A stretch of 35,725 nt of DNA, taken from the NCBI GenBank assembly GCA_030427785.1, contig JAUICR010000006.1, forward strand, positions 1 to 35,725. Direction: 5' to 3'. A program made the translations under genes and the position numbers. This stretch comes from Bacteroidia bacterium (GTDB taxonomy: Bacteria; Bacteroidota; Bacteroidia; Flavobacteriales; Schleiferiaceae). Position 1 is the stretch's first letter, and every line of letters starts with the position of its first letter. The notes under the pieces are model-generated. The model saw only the letters and a program-made list of their open reading frames with translations. It ran no database searches and was not told where the DNA came from. This document shows positions 18,459 to 27,400 of the stretch, piece by piece.

Positions 18459-19502
18459 ATGAAAACTAATAGGTATTTGATAAAAACACAAAAAGTGATA
18501 GCCATAGCGCTGTCACTTTTTGTGTTGGTTCAGTGCCATAAGGATACGCAAACCACCATTCCTAATTATGAATCACTAACCGAAATACCCATAGGTTTTC
18601 CGTCTATGCCTTTTCCCCAAGACAATGAATTTACTTTGGATAGATGGGAAATGGGGAAAAAGTTGTTTTATGACCCCATACTTTCTGTTGACAACACGAT
18701 AAGCTGCGCTAGTTGTCACAAAGCCTCGTTGGCTTTTGCTGATGATAAAGCCTTTAGTCCAGGAGTAAAAAATCGGCCAGGCGTTCGAAATGCTCCTTCC
18801 TTAGCCAATGTTGGTTACCATCCCTATTACTTAAAAGAAGGAAGTGTGCCTAGCCTAGAGATGCAAGTATTGGTGCCGGTGCAAGAAGAAAATGAATTTG
18901 CACACGATATGCTTGTCATTACCGAGATTCTGAAATCCAACTCATACTATGCAAGCATGGCCCTCAAAAGCTATAATCGTGAAATCGACCCGTATGTCAT
19001 AGTTAGGGCTATTTCTACTTTTCAAAGGACGCTAGTAAGTGGCAATAGCCCTTATGACCAGTACTTTTATCAAGGCAAATCAACTGCATTATCAGAAAGT
19101 GCACGAAGAGGCTTAGACCTTTTTAATAGTAGTAAAACCAATTGCAGCAGTTGTCATGGTGGTTTCAACTTTTCGGATTATAGTTTTCAAAATAATGGAC
19201 TTGCCACGGTATATAATGACATAGGCAGAAAACGCTTAACTGGAAAAGCTGAAGATGAATCTCTTTTTAAGGTGCCATCGCTTCGCAATGTAGAACTCAC
19301 CGCCCCTTACATGCACAATGGCCGGTTTGGCACCCTACTACAAGTGGTGGAGCATTATAATAGTGGCGGAAAAAATCACTTTAATAAAAGCAAACTCATT
19401 AAACCACTTAATCTAAGTACACAGGAAAAACAAGATTTAGTGGCCTTCTTAAAGTCTCTCACAGATGATGACTTTGTAAACAATCCCTTGTTTAGACCAT
19501 AG
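18459..19502 (+). CDS. second di-heme cytochrome c peroxidase/MauG-superfamily (MbnH-like) lipoprotein
   Basis: Two CxxCH (CASCH, CSSCH); TAPYMHNGRFGTLLQVVEHYN; lipobox FVLVQC; FWDGR-type motif replaced by YYLKEGS. Confidence 0.9.
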   Translation: MKTNRYLIKTQKVIAIALSLFVLVQCHKDTQTTIPNYESLTEIPIGFPSMPFPQDNEFTLDRWEMGKKLFYDPILSVDNTISCASCHKASLAFADDKAFSPGVKNRPGVRNAPSLANVGYHPYYLKEGSVPSLEMQVLVPVQEENEFAHDMLVITEILKSNSYYASMALKSYNREIDPYVIVRAISTFQRTLVSGNSPYDQYFYQGKSTALSESARRGLDLFNSSKTNCSSCHGGFNFSDYSFQNNGLATVYNDIGRKRLTGKAEDESLFKVPSLRNVELTAPYMHNGRFGTLLQVVEHYNSGGKNHFNKSKLIKPLNLSTQEKQDLVAFLKSLTDDDFVNNPLFRP

Positions 19503-19519
19503 AAATTGTATTGCACAAA

Positions 19520-19549
19520 AAAAGCCCATCATTTCTGATGAGCTTTTTT
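19520..19549 (-). terminator. bidirectional hairpin terminator between the di-heme gene and tRNA-Gln
   Basis: AAGCCCATCA-TTTC-TGATGAGCTT flanked by A/T runs on both sides. Confidence 0.75.
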
Positions 19550-19550
19550 G

Positions 19551-19622
19551 TTGCCCCACAAGGACTCGAACCTCGACTGACGGTACCAAAAACCGCTGTC
19601 CTGCCAATTAGACGATAGGGCA
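19551..19622 (-). tRNA. tRNA-Gln (anticodon TTG)
   Basis: Minus strand TGCCCTATCGTCTAATTGGCAGGACAGCGGTTTTTGGTACCGTCAGTCGAGGTTCGAGTCCTTGTGGGGCAA: acceptor TGCCCTA/TGGGGCA pairs (one wobble), 7-nt loop TTTTGGT with TTG anticodon, GTTCGAGTC T-loop. Confidence 0.93.
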
Positions 19623-19916
19623 TCTTTAAAATTGGGCTGCAAAAATAATAAAAGACTTCTATACACAAAAAATAATTTCGCAGTAATTTTTTTAGAACTC
19701 TCATTCCTAGTTTTACCTGGGAAAACAACACAATTTAAGAAAATTTTAATTGTTTGGCACAATAAAAAACTGCCGAAATACTCGTGCAGCGCTCTTAATT
19801 AGCGCATTTTCACGGTATTTGTTAAAGATATTGAACAAATAAAAGTATTAACAATACTTTCAAACATAGCCTATCCATATTTTCATAAATTCGCCACCTT
19901 ACACAAAATTCGGAAC

Positions 19917-22900
19917 ATGCAGGATCAATATTCTAAGTTAAACAACATCCTAGGATGGATTGTTTTTGCCATCGCTACTTTTACTTACGTATCTACCGTA
20001 GAGCCCACAGCCAGTTTTTGGGATTGTGGTGAGTATATTTCTACATCAGTAAAACTGCAAGTGGGTCACCCACCAGGCGCGCCCTTCTTTCAGCTAATGG
20101 GTAACTTTTTTGCTCAATTTGCCTTTGGTGATGTTATGCAGCAAGCCTATATGGTAAACTTAATGTCTGCCCTTAGCAGCTCCTTTACTATTTTATTTTT
20201 GTTTTGGACCATTACCGCTTTAGGCCGTAAGTTCTCACTAAAGCATGGTGAGATTGACAAAGCCAGAATGATTTCAATTTTTGCAGCGGGTATGGTAGGA
20301 GCCCTAGCCTATACCTTTAGCGACAGCTTTTGGTTTTCGGCCACAGAGGGTGAAGTATACGCCATGTCATCGCTTTTTACCGCTATAGCTTTTTGGGCCA
20401 TTCTTAAATGGGAACAAGAGGTAGACCGTAACCCAAGGGCAGACCGTTGGTTGATTTTTATCGCTTATATGACGGGACTGTCTATCGGTGTTCACATACT
20501 TGTATTCCTTACTATTCCAGCTATTGTAATGGTTTACTTCTTTAAGAAAAAAGAAAGTATGAACCGCAATCAGTTTATCATGTATAATGCTATTGCGGTA
20601 TTGGTACTAGGGATTGTTTTTGCCGGAATCATTCCACTTATTCTTAACAGTTTTGGTGGTCTTGAAATTTTCTTCGTTAATACCATTGGACTACCTTTTA
20701 ATAGCGGCACTATATTTATGTTGTTAGTACTTATCGCAGGTTTCGGTTTTGGATTGGTATTTACCCGTAAAAAGGAAAAGCCACTTTGGAACACAATGAT
20801 CCTTTCGGTAATGTTTATCATTTTAGGATATTCTACTTTTATCACCCTTGCTATCAGATCAAATGCAAATACCCCAATTGACGAAAACAACCCTGAGGAT
20901 GCCCTTTCACTTCTAGCTTACTATAATCGTGAGCAATATGGTGACTGGCCCGTGTTACATGGTCAATATTTTAATGCCCCCTTAGACCCTCGCACCCCGT
21001 TTATTGATGGTACCCCGACTTATGCAAAAGATGAAGAAGCAGGAAAATATGTCGTAACCGATGATCGTAAAGAAAGCATTAGAAACTTTGCAAAAACACA
21101 TACCGGTTTTTTCCCTCGTATGTGGAGTGATGACCCCACGCATGTGAGAAATTACATGAAGATTGCTGGTATAAAAAACAAAGACAAGAAGCCAACTTTT
21201 GGGCAAAACATGAAGTTCTTCTTTGATTATCAGTTGGGCCATATGTGGTGGCGTTATTTCATGTGGAATTTTGCCGGAAGGCAGAACGATGAACAAGGAC
21301 ATTATGAACTCACACAAGGAAATTGGTTAAGTGGTATTGGTTTTATAGACCAAGTTCGTTTAGGGCCTCAAAGTAACCTGCCCTACCACGCTAAAAACAG
21401 TCCAGCCAGAAATACATACTTTTTCCTTCCCTTTATTCTTGGGCTTATTGGTATCTACTTTCACTATAAAAAAGATTGGAAAGATGCCTGGACAGTCACG
21501 CTGTTTTTCTTACTCACCGGTGTGGCCATTGTGCTGTACACCAATCACAAGCCCTTTGAACCACGAGAAAGAGATTACGCATTTGTAGGTTCTTTTTATG
21601 CCTTTGCCATTTGGATTGGGCTAGGTGTACAAGCCATTTTTGAAATGCTGGGGCCAAAACTCAGAAACACTAATACTGCCATAGCAGTAGGAGCATTATG
21701 CCTAGTAGCTGTACCTGGACTAATGGCCAACCAAAACTGGGATGATCACAATCGTAGCAACCGATATACAGCTAGAGACATAGCTAGGGCTTATTTGGAC
21801 TCTTGTGAGAAAAATGCGATTCTGTTTACCAATGGTGATAACGACACCTTCCCACTTTGGTATGTTCAAGAGATTGAAGGCTATAGAACAGACGTGAGAA
21901 TTGTAAACTTGTCTCTACTAAATACTGATTGGTACATTGACCAATCGAAACGAGCCGCTTATGACGCTGCTCCTGTGCCTATTAGCTTTACCCATGAAGA
22001 ATATCAGCAAGGCACACGTGATGTGGTGTACTACAGACCCGACCCACGAGTGAAAGGCCGTATGCCTATTGACAATTTTATTACCTGGCTAAAAAGTAAT
22101 GACAAAAGCACAAGCTTTAACTACGGCAAAAAAATGCTAAAAGCGTACCCTACCAAGCAACTTAGGGTAGACATTAATAAAGATCAGGTGCTTGCCAACA
22201 ATGTAGTATCAAAAGAAGATGAAGCTCGCATTGTAGATTACATCGACTGGGACTTAGGAGGAAACGTACTCTCTAAGCGCGACATGATGGTGATAGACCT
22301 TATTGCAAATAATGACTGGACAAGACCTATATACTTTAGTGTGACTGTAGGTAACAGCCCAAAATCATTCTTTTGGTTAAGCGACTACTTCCAACTAGAA
22401 GGCTTAGCTTATCGCTTTGTACCGGTGCACAATCCTACGCCAAAAGGTTCATCTGATTTTGGTAAAGTACATACCGATTTGATGTATGATAATATGGTAA
22501 ACAAATTTGCCTACGGAAATATGGAGGTGCCAGGAGTATACTTAGACGAAACCAATCGTAGGTTATCTTATAACTTGCGAAACGCCTTTGGAAGACTGTC
22601 TACCGCCCTGGTGGCCGAGGGCAGAAATGAAGAAGCCATTACTGCTTTAGATCTGGCCGAAGAGAAAATGCCAGAGAGTAAATTTGAATACAACTATTTC
22701 ATTTTTGGAATGCTTGAGTCCTACTACAAAGCTGGTGCTACTGAAAAAGGTGAAGCTATGCTCAATCTGTTTGCTGAGCGATTGGATGAAGAGCTTGCTT
22801 ATTACGCACAATTCAAAGGAAGCGACCTAAAGGCTATCGATCAAGAGGTACGTTCGGCAGCCAGCTATTACCAAATGCTTTTGCGTATCTATCAGCAGTT

Positions 22901-22982
22901 TGACAAGAGCGGAACACCTATACAGGAAAGCGAGTTTTACCAACGATATGTGGCAGCACTACAGCCTTTTAACTTATCGTAA
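19917..22982 (+). CDS. DUF2723-type multipass membrane protein (GT-like, TPR-like C-terminus)
   Basis: VEPTASFWDCGEYISTSVKLQVGHPPGAPFFQLMGNFFA and NGDNDTFPLWYVQEIEGYRTDVRIVNLSLLNTDWYI are typical of DUF2723 proteins. Confidence 0.92.
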   Translation: MQDQYSKLNNILGWIVFAIATFTYVSTVEPTASFWDCGEYISTSVKLQVGHPPGAPFFQLMGNFFAQFAFGDVMQQAYMVNLMSALSSSFTILFLFWTITALGRKFSLKHGEIDKARMISIFAAGMVGALAYTFSDSFWFSATEGEVYAMSSLFTAIAFWAILKWEQEVDRNPRADRWLIFIAYMTGLSIGVHILVFLTIPAIVMVYFFKKKESMNRNQFIMYNAIAVLVLGIVFAGIIPLILNSFGGLEIFFVNTIGLPFNSGTIFMLLVLIAGFGFGLVFTRKKEKPLWNTMILSVMFIILGYSTFITLAIRSNANTPIDENNPEDALSLLAYYNREQYGDWPVLHGQYFNAPLDPRTPFIDGTPTYAKDEEAGKYVVTDDRKESIRNFAKTHTGFFPRMWSDDPTHVRNYMKIAGIKNKDKKPTFGQNMKFFFDYQLGHMWWRYFMWNFAGRQNDEQGHYELTQGNWLSGIGFIDQVRLGPQSNLPYHAKNSPARNTYFFLPFILGLIGIYFHYKKDWKDAWTVTLFFLLTGVAIVLYTNHKPFEPRERDYAFVGSFYAFAIWIGLGVQAIFEMLGPKLRNTNTAIAVGALCLVAVPGLMANQNWDDHNRSNRYTARDIARAYLDSCEKNAILFTNGDNDTFPLWYVQEIEGYRTDVRIVNLSLLNTDWYIDQSKRAAYDAAPVPISFTHEEYQQGTRDVVYYRPDPRVKGRMPIDNFITWLKSNDKSTSFNYGKKMLKAYPTKQLRVDINKDQVLANNVVSKEDEARIVDYIDWDLGGNVLSKRDMMVIDLIANNDWTRPIYFSVTVGNSPKSFFWLSDYFQLEGLAYRFVPVHNPTPKGSSDFGKVHTDLMYDNMVNKFAYGNMEVPGVYLDETNRRLSYNLRNAFGRLSTALVAEGRNEEAITALDLAEEKMPESKFEYNYFIFGMLESYYKAGATEKGEAMLNLFAERLDEELAYYAQFKGSDLKAIDQEVRSAASYYQMLLRIYQQFDKSGTPIQESEFYQRYVAALQPFNLS

Positions 22983-23006
22983 TACAGTAAACAATAATTG
23001 ATAATT

Positions 23007-23042
23007 AAAACCCTGATAGCTCTTATGCAATCAGGGTTTTTT
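23007..23042 (+). terminator. Rho-independent terminator after the DUF2723 gene
   Basis: AAAACCCTGAT...ATCAGGGTTTTTT. Confidence 0.85.
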
Positions 23043-23161
23043 CATTTTTAGACATCACATCCCGACTAATGCACTTGCAAGTACATAACAGTGCTTGGCC
23101 CGTGTATTCTGCCTAACTCAAATAAAATGTTTTGCTTTGCTCAATTCAGAACTGAACTAAG

Positions 23162-23638
23162 ATGCAAACTGCCACCGTTTCTACCCTCAAAAAAGAACTC
23201 GCCCATCAATCGAAAACTCAGCTGATAGAGCTTTGCCTTCGATTAGCAAAATTCAAAAAGGAGAATAAAGAACTCCTCACCTACTTGCTTTTCGAAGCCC
23301 ATGACGAGGAGGCCTATATCTATGGAATAGAAGAACAAATGGATGAAGCCTTTGAGGCTATAAATGTGAGTAGCTATTATTTTATAAAAAAGAGTGTCCG
23401 CAAAATTTTATCATCTACTAAAAAGCATATCCGGTATTCACAAAAAAAAGAAACCGAGGTGGAGCTTCTGCTTTATTTCTGTAGAAAACTAAGAGAGATG
23501 AAACCCAGTTTTACCAAAAGCCCTGTGCTGCGCAATACCTACTCCACTCAAATAAGGATGATAGAAAATGCCATGAGCAAACTACATGAAGACCTGCAAT
23601 ACGACTATGGTCTTGAGCTACAAAAACTCAAATCTTAA
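23162..23638 (+). CDS. hypothetical helical protein
   Basis: 158-aa ORF, Lys/Glu/Leu-rich, no recognised domain. Confidence 0.65.
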   Translation: MQTATVSTLKKELAHQSKTQLIELCLRLAKFKKENKELLTYLLFEAHDEEAYIYGIEEQMDEAFEAINVSSYYFIKKSVRKILSSTKKHIRYSQKKETEVELLLYFCRKLREMKPSFTKSPVLRNTYSTQIRMIENAMSKLHEDLQYDYGLELQKLKS

Positions 23639-23740
23639 TATATCCTTCCACATAGGCCTTCCTTATCTCATCATTAGCTAAAGCTACATAGCACGCTTAA
23701 TTTGAAGCGCAAATACGACCTTTGCAGCACACTAAAAAAA

Positions 23741-24457
23741 ATGATGATGAAAGTTGAGATATGGAGTGATGTGATGTGTCCGTTTTGCTACATAGGTAAA
23801 AGACGGTTTGAAAAAGCCTTGCAAAATTTTGACCACAAGGATGATATTGAGGTAGTATGGAAAAGTTTCCAACTAAACCCGCAAGCGATTACCAATCCGG
23901 ATGTTTCGGTGACCGAAGACCTGGCCACCAAAAAAGGCTGGACTATAGAGCACGCAAGGGAGATGAGCGACTATGTAAGCAAAATGGCCGCAGGCGAAGG
24001 CCTTCATTATGATTTTGATAAAGCCGTTTCGGCCAATAGTTTCAATGCCCACCGCTTGTTGCAATTTGCCAAAACCCAAGGCAAAGGAGATGCACTGAAA
24101 GAAGCCCTTTTGTACGCCTACTTTACTGATGGCAAAAACACAGACGACACAGCCACTTTGCTTGAGCTAGGTTTGAAAGCAGGATTGGAAAAAGCGGAAG
24201 TAGAAACAGTTTTACACGACCCAAGCAGTTTTGCCGATGCTGTAGAATACGACATAGAAGAAGCCCAAAAACTGGGAATAAATGGAGTACCATTTTTTGT
24301 GCTTGACAGAAAATATGGAATAAGTGGTGCCCAGGAAGTATCGGTATTTGAGCAAAATTTGGCCAAAGCTTACGAAGACTGGCAAGCAGCCCAGTCCAAA
24401 ACAAAATTGAAAACTGTAGAAGGAGAAACCTGCAAACCTGATGGCACCTGTGACTAA
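23741..24457 (+). CDS. DsbA family oxidoreductase (FrnE-like); start refined from 23702
   Basis: MMMKVEIWSDVMCPFCYIGKRRFEKAL, CPFC active site; GVPFFVLDRKYGISGAQ cis-Pro region. Confidence 0.93.
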   Translation: MMMKVEIWSDVMCPFCYIGKRRFEKALQNFDHKDDIEVVWKSFQLNPQAITNPDVSVTEDLATKKGWTIEHAREMSDYVSKMAAGEGLHYDFDKAVSANSFNAHRLLQFAKTQGKGDALKEALLYAYFTDGKNTDDTATLLELGLKAGLEKAEVETVLHDPSSFADAVEYDIEEAQKLGINGVPFFVLDRKYGISGAQEVSVFEQNLAKAYEDWQAAQSKTKLKTVEGETCKPDGTCD

Positions 24458-25065
24458 TGAAGCTTTTTGACCTACCGAACGATTGTACACAAAACCTATT
24501 ACCAAAACAGGGTGAGGTGTATTATTACGGTAAGATATTGAGCAGCGTACAAGCTGACTATTAATTTAAGCAACTTATAGGAACCTTGGCTTGGAAAAAT
24601 GATGAAGCCCACATTTTTGGAAAACACATTATTACCAAACGAAAGGTAGCGTGGTATGGGCAGCAGCAATTTAGCTACACCTATAGCCATGCTACCAAAA
24701 CTGCATTGCCTTTTACTAGAGCATTATTGGACCTTAAAAAGCTGGTAGAAGAAAAAACACAGGCCACTTACAATTCTTGCTTGGCCAACCTCTACCACAA
24801 TGGTAGCGAAGGCATGGCGTGGCACAGCGATGGTGAAAAAGATCTCAAAGAAAATGGTGCTATAGCATCACTCACGCTAGGGGCTGAGCGCAAGTTTGCC
24901 TTTAAACACAAAACCACTAAAGAAACTGTAGCTATGACGCTTGAACACGGTAGCTTACTGGTGATGAAAGGCGTTACACAGAAGCATTGGCTACATAGAC
25001 TACCCCCTACCACCAAGATTCATACACCAAGAGTAAATTTGACTTTTAGGACTATTGTAGGTTGA
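24457..25065 (+). pseudogene. AlkB-like 2OG-Fe(II) dioxygenase with one in-frame TAA (24562-24564)
   Basis: ATG at 24457 overlaps the dsbA-like stop (TAATG). Frame reads MKLFDLPNDCTQNLLPKQGEVYYYGKILSSVQADY*FKQLIGTLAWKNDEAHIFGKHIITKRKVAWYG... with WHSDGE, LHR and RVNLTFR downstream in the same frame. Confidence 0.8.
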
Positions 25066-25138
25066 GGACTTCACTATTCCAAACAAACCCTATATTCACG
25101 CACATTCTAGATATTCCTTATAATTTAACCTACTAATT

Positions 25139-25984
25139 ATGAAAGGACCGAAATTCTTAAGATATGTAATTCCTGTTCACCTAGCTTTAAAAGAAAATGG
25201 AGGTGCTGCAAATTCAGGCGATATTATTGACGAAGTAATTGAGAGTTTAAAAATTTCCGAAAAAGAACTTGCTGAAACTACTTCAAATGGTCAATCAAGG
25301 GTTAAAAATCAAATTAACTGGGCTCGTTTTTATATGTATAAAGCTGGTCTAATTGATAACACGGAAAGAGGAATATGGAGATTGACATCTGAGGGCTTAG
25401 AAGTCGTTTTAACGGAAAAGGGGGTTTACGACATTTTTAAGAAGGCTCAGAATAAGGTAAAAAAGGATAAAGAGAAGAATACTCGTGGAAAAGTACTATT
25501 TGATGAAGATGATTCTATTGAAGAAGAGCAACATTCTGGTGAGTTACTAGAGATAATAAAAAGCCTTACTCCTAAAGGGTTCGAAAGAATTTGCAAAAGG
25601 CTTCTAACAGAAATAGGAATACATGACATCATTATAACTGGTAATCCAAGTGATCAAGGAATTGACGGAACAGGATTGGTGAAATTAAATGATGTCGTTA
25701 GCCTCAATATTGTTTTTCAATGCAAGCGGTATAGGGATGTTGTTTCCCCTCATCATGTTAGAGATTTTCGCGGGGCTATGCAAGGTCGTGGAGAAAAAGG
25801 GCTTGTAATCTCGACTGGGAGATTCACCAAAGAAGCAAAACAAGAAGCCAATAGAGAGGGTGTCACACCAATAGAGTTAATTGATGGTGACAGGCTTGTT
25901 GAATTATTTGAAAAATATCAATTAGGCTTAAAGCCAGTAACTGTCTTTGAAATCAATCATGATTTCTTTAAAAACTTTAACTAG
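25139..25984 (+). CDS. mrr: Mrr-like type IV restriction endonuclease (winged-helix N-terminus + Mrr_cat)
   Basis: RVKNQINWARFYMYKAGLIDNTERGIWRLTSEG N-terminal region; LTPKGFERICKRLLTEIGI...GIDGTG...FQCKRYRDVVSPHHVRDFRGAMQGRGEKGLVISTGRFTKEAK catalytic region. Confidence 0.92.
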   Translation: MKGPKFLRYVIPVHLALKENGGAANSGDIIDEVIESLKISEKELAETTSNGQSRVKNQINWARFYMYKAGLIDNTERGIWRLTSEGLEVVLTEKGVYDIFKKAQNKVKKDKEKNTRGKVLFDEDDSIEEEQHSGELLEIIKSLTPKGFERICKRLLTEIGIHDIIITGNPSDQGIDGTGLVKLNDVVSLNIVFQCKRYRDVVSPHHVRDFRGAMQGRGEKGLVISTGRFTKEAKQEANREGVTPIELIDGDRLVELFEKYQLGLKPVTVFEINHDFFKNFN

Positions 25985-26118
25985 ATAAATCACCGCTAGT
26001 TAGAACATGTTTAAAAAAACACCTATAGCTACAAGAATTCTGACACAACAATTCAATAAGTTCTCACATTTGTAAAAATGAACATACCTTTATTTGATAT
26101 TCCATTAAAACCAATCTT

Positions 26119-26553
26119 ATGAAAAATATACTCGTATGTGTCGATTTTAATGATTCAGAAAATGTTCTGATTAACGAGGCGTATAAATATGCTAAGGCCT
26201 TTGGGGCAAAACTTAGATTGATGCACGTAGTAGCTCCTAATCCTGAGTTTATAGGCTATGAGCTGGGACTGCAAGAAGTACGTGATAGCCGAGCTGAAGA
26301 GTTAAAAAAAGGACATAGGCAAATACAAGCTTATGCCAAGGATCTTAATGACAGAGGCGTAGAAGCTGAGGCCTTGCTTATACAAGGAGAGACCATAGAA
26401 TTGATAACTTCAGAAGCGAAAAAATTAGGAGTCGAGTTAATTATCGCAGGCCATCATAAGTATGGCTTTCTTTATAATGCCCTTATTGGAACTGTCTCTT
26501 CCCAAATAATCAAAAAATCAAAAATTCCAGTTCTTACTGTTCCGTTGAATTAG
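26119..26553 (+). CDS. universal stress protein (UspA family)
   Basis: KNILVCVDFNDSENVLINEAYKYAKAFGAKLRLMHVV, IAGHHKYGFLYNALIGTVSSQIIKKSKIPVLTVP. Confidence 0.92.
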   Translation: MKNILVCVDFNDSENVLINEAYKYAKAFGAKLRLMHVVAPNPEFIGYELGLQEVRDSRAEELKKGHRQIQAYAKDLNDRGVEAEALLIQGETIELITSEAKKLGVELIIAGHHKYGFLYNALIGTVSSQIIKKSKIPVLTVPLN

Positions 26554-26636
26554 GTTTTGAATTTGAATTAAGTCCGTAGAACAACTGCCTCCAATTGATT
26601 AAAATAATCCGCTCCAAGAAATAGCACTACACTTTA

Positions 26637-27290
26637 ATGACCCAAGAAATCATCATTCAAAAAACTATTGCCTTTGTAAAAAATGAACTTGCACATGCCG
26701 AGGGCGGGCATGATTGGTTTCATATAGAGCGAGTATGGAAACTTGCAAAGCGGATAGGCTCAGAAGAAAAGGTGGATTTATTTGTGGTGGAGCTTGGAGC
26801 CTTGCTTCATGATATTGCTGATTCTAAATTCAACAATGGCGATGAAGAAATAGGCCCGCAAAAGGCTCGATTGTTTTTGAGTTCGCTTAGGGTAGACGAG
26901 TCTGTAATCACTCATGTAGAAAATATCATTTCTAATATTTCTTTTAAAGGTGGAAACGAGGCTCAAAAGTTTCATTCACCAGAGTTAGATGTAATTCAAG
27001 ATGCTGATAGACTTGATGCCCTAGGCGCCATTGGTATTGCCCGAACTTTCAATTATGGTGGTTTTAAGAATAGAGCCATTTATGACCCTGACATAAAGCC
27101 AAATCTCAACCTCAGCAAAGAGGAATACAAGAACAGTGACGCTCCTACCCTCAACCATTTCTATGAAAAACTATTGCTGCTAAAAGATCGGATGAACACC
27201 ACAACTGGGAAACGCATGGCCGTACACAGGCATCAGTTTATGGAACAATACCTTGAAGAGTTTTACAAGGAATGGAACGGGCAATTGTGA
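26637..27290 (+). CDS. HD domain-containing phosphohydrolase
   Basis: GGHDWFHIERVWKLAKRI...LLHDIADSKF...QDADRLDALGAIGIARTF. Confidence 0.92.
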   Translation: MTQEIIIQKTIAFVKNELAHAEGGHDWFHIERVWKLAKRIGSEEKVDLFVVELGALLHDIADSKFNNGDEEIGPQKARLFLSSLRVDESVITHVENIISNISFKGGNEAQKFHSPELDVIQDADRLDALGAIGIARTFNYGGFKNRAIYDPDIKPNLNLSKEEYKNSDAPTLNHFYEKLLLLKDRMNTTTGKRMAVHRHQFMEQYLEEFYKEWNGQL

Positions 27291-27400
27291 GCAATGTGAG
27301 AATTATACTTTCACAATCTATTGTTAATTCTTCCTGTTGGATAAAAGGTATTTAGCTCAGGCAATGTAATTTGCCAACTATAACCTTTACAATCTAATGG

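Noticed and set aside
15891-19502. A full methanobactin biosynthesis operon
   Set aside because: No mbnA-like precursor, mbnB/mbnC or dedicated TonB receptor is present in the window; only MbnP/MbnH-like parts
19492-19762. Two minus-strand ORFs over the tRNA-Gln locus
   Set aside because: They translate through a clear tRNA and a terminator hairpin
24118-24505. Three overlapping minus-strand ORFs across the DsbA-like gene
   Set aside because: Several overlapping frames antisense to a real gene; chance open frames with no domain or start context
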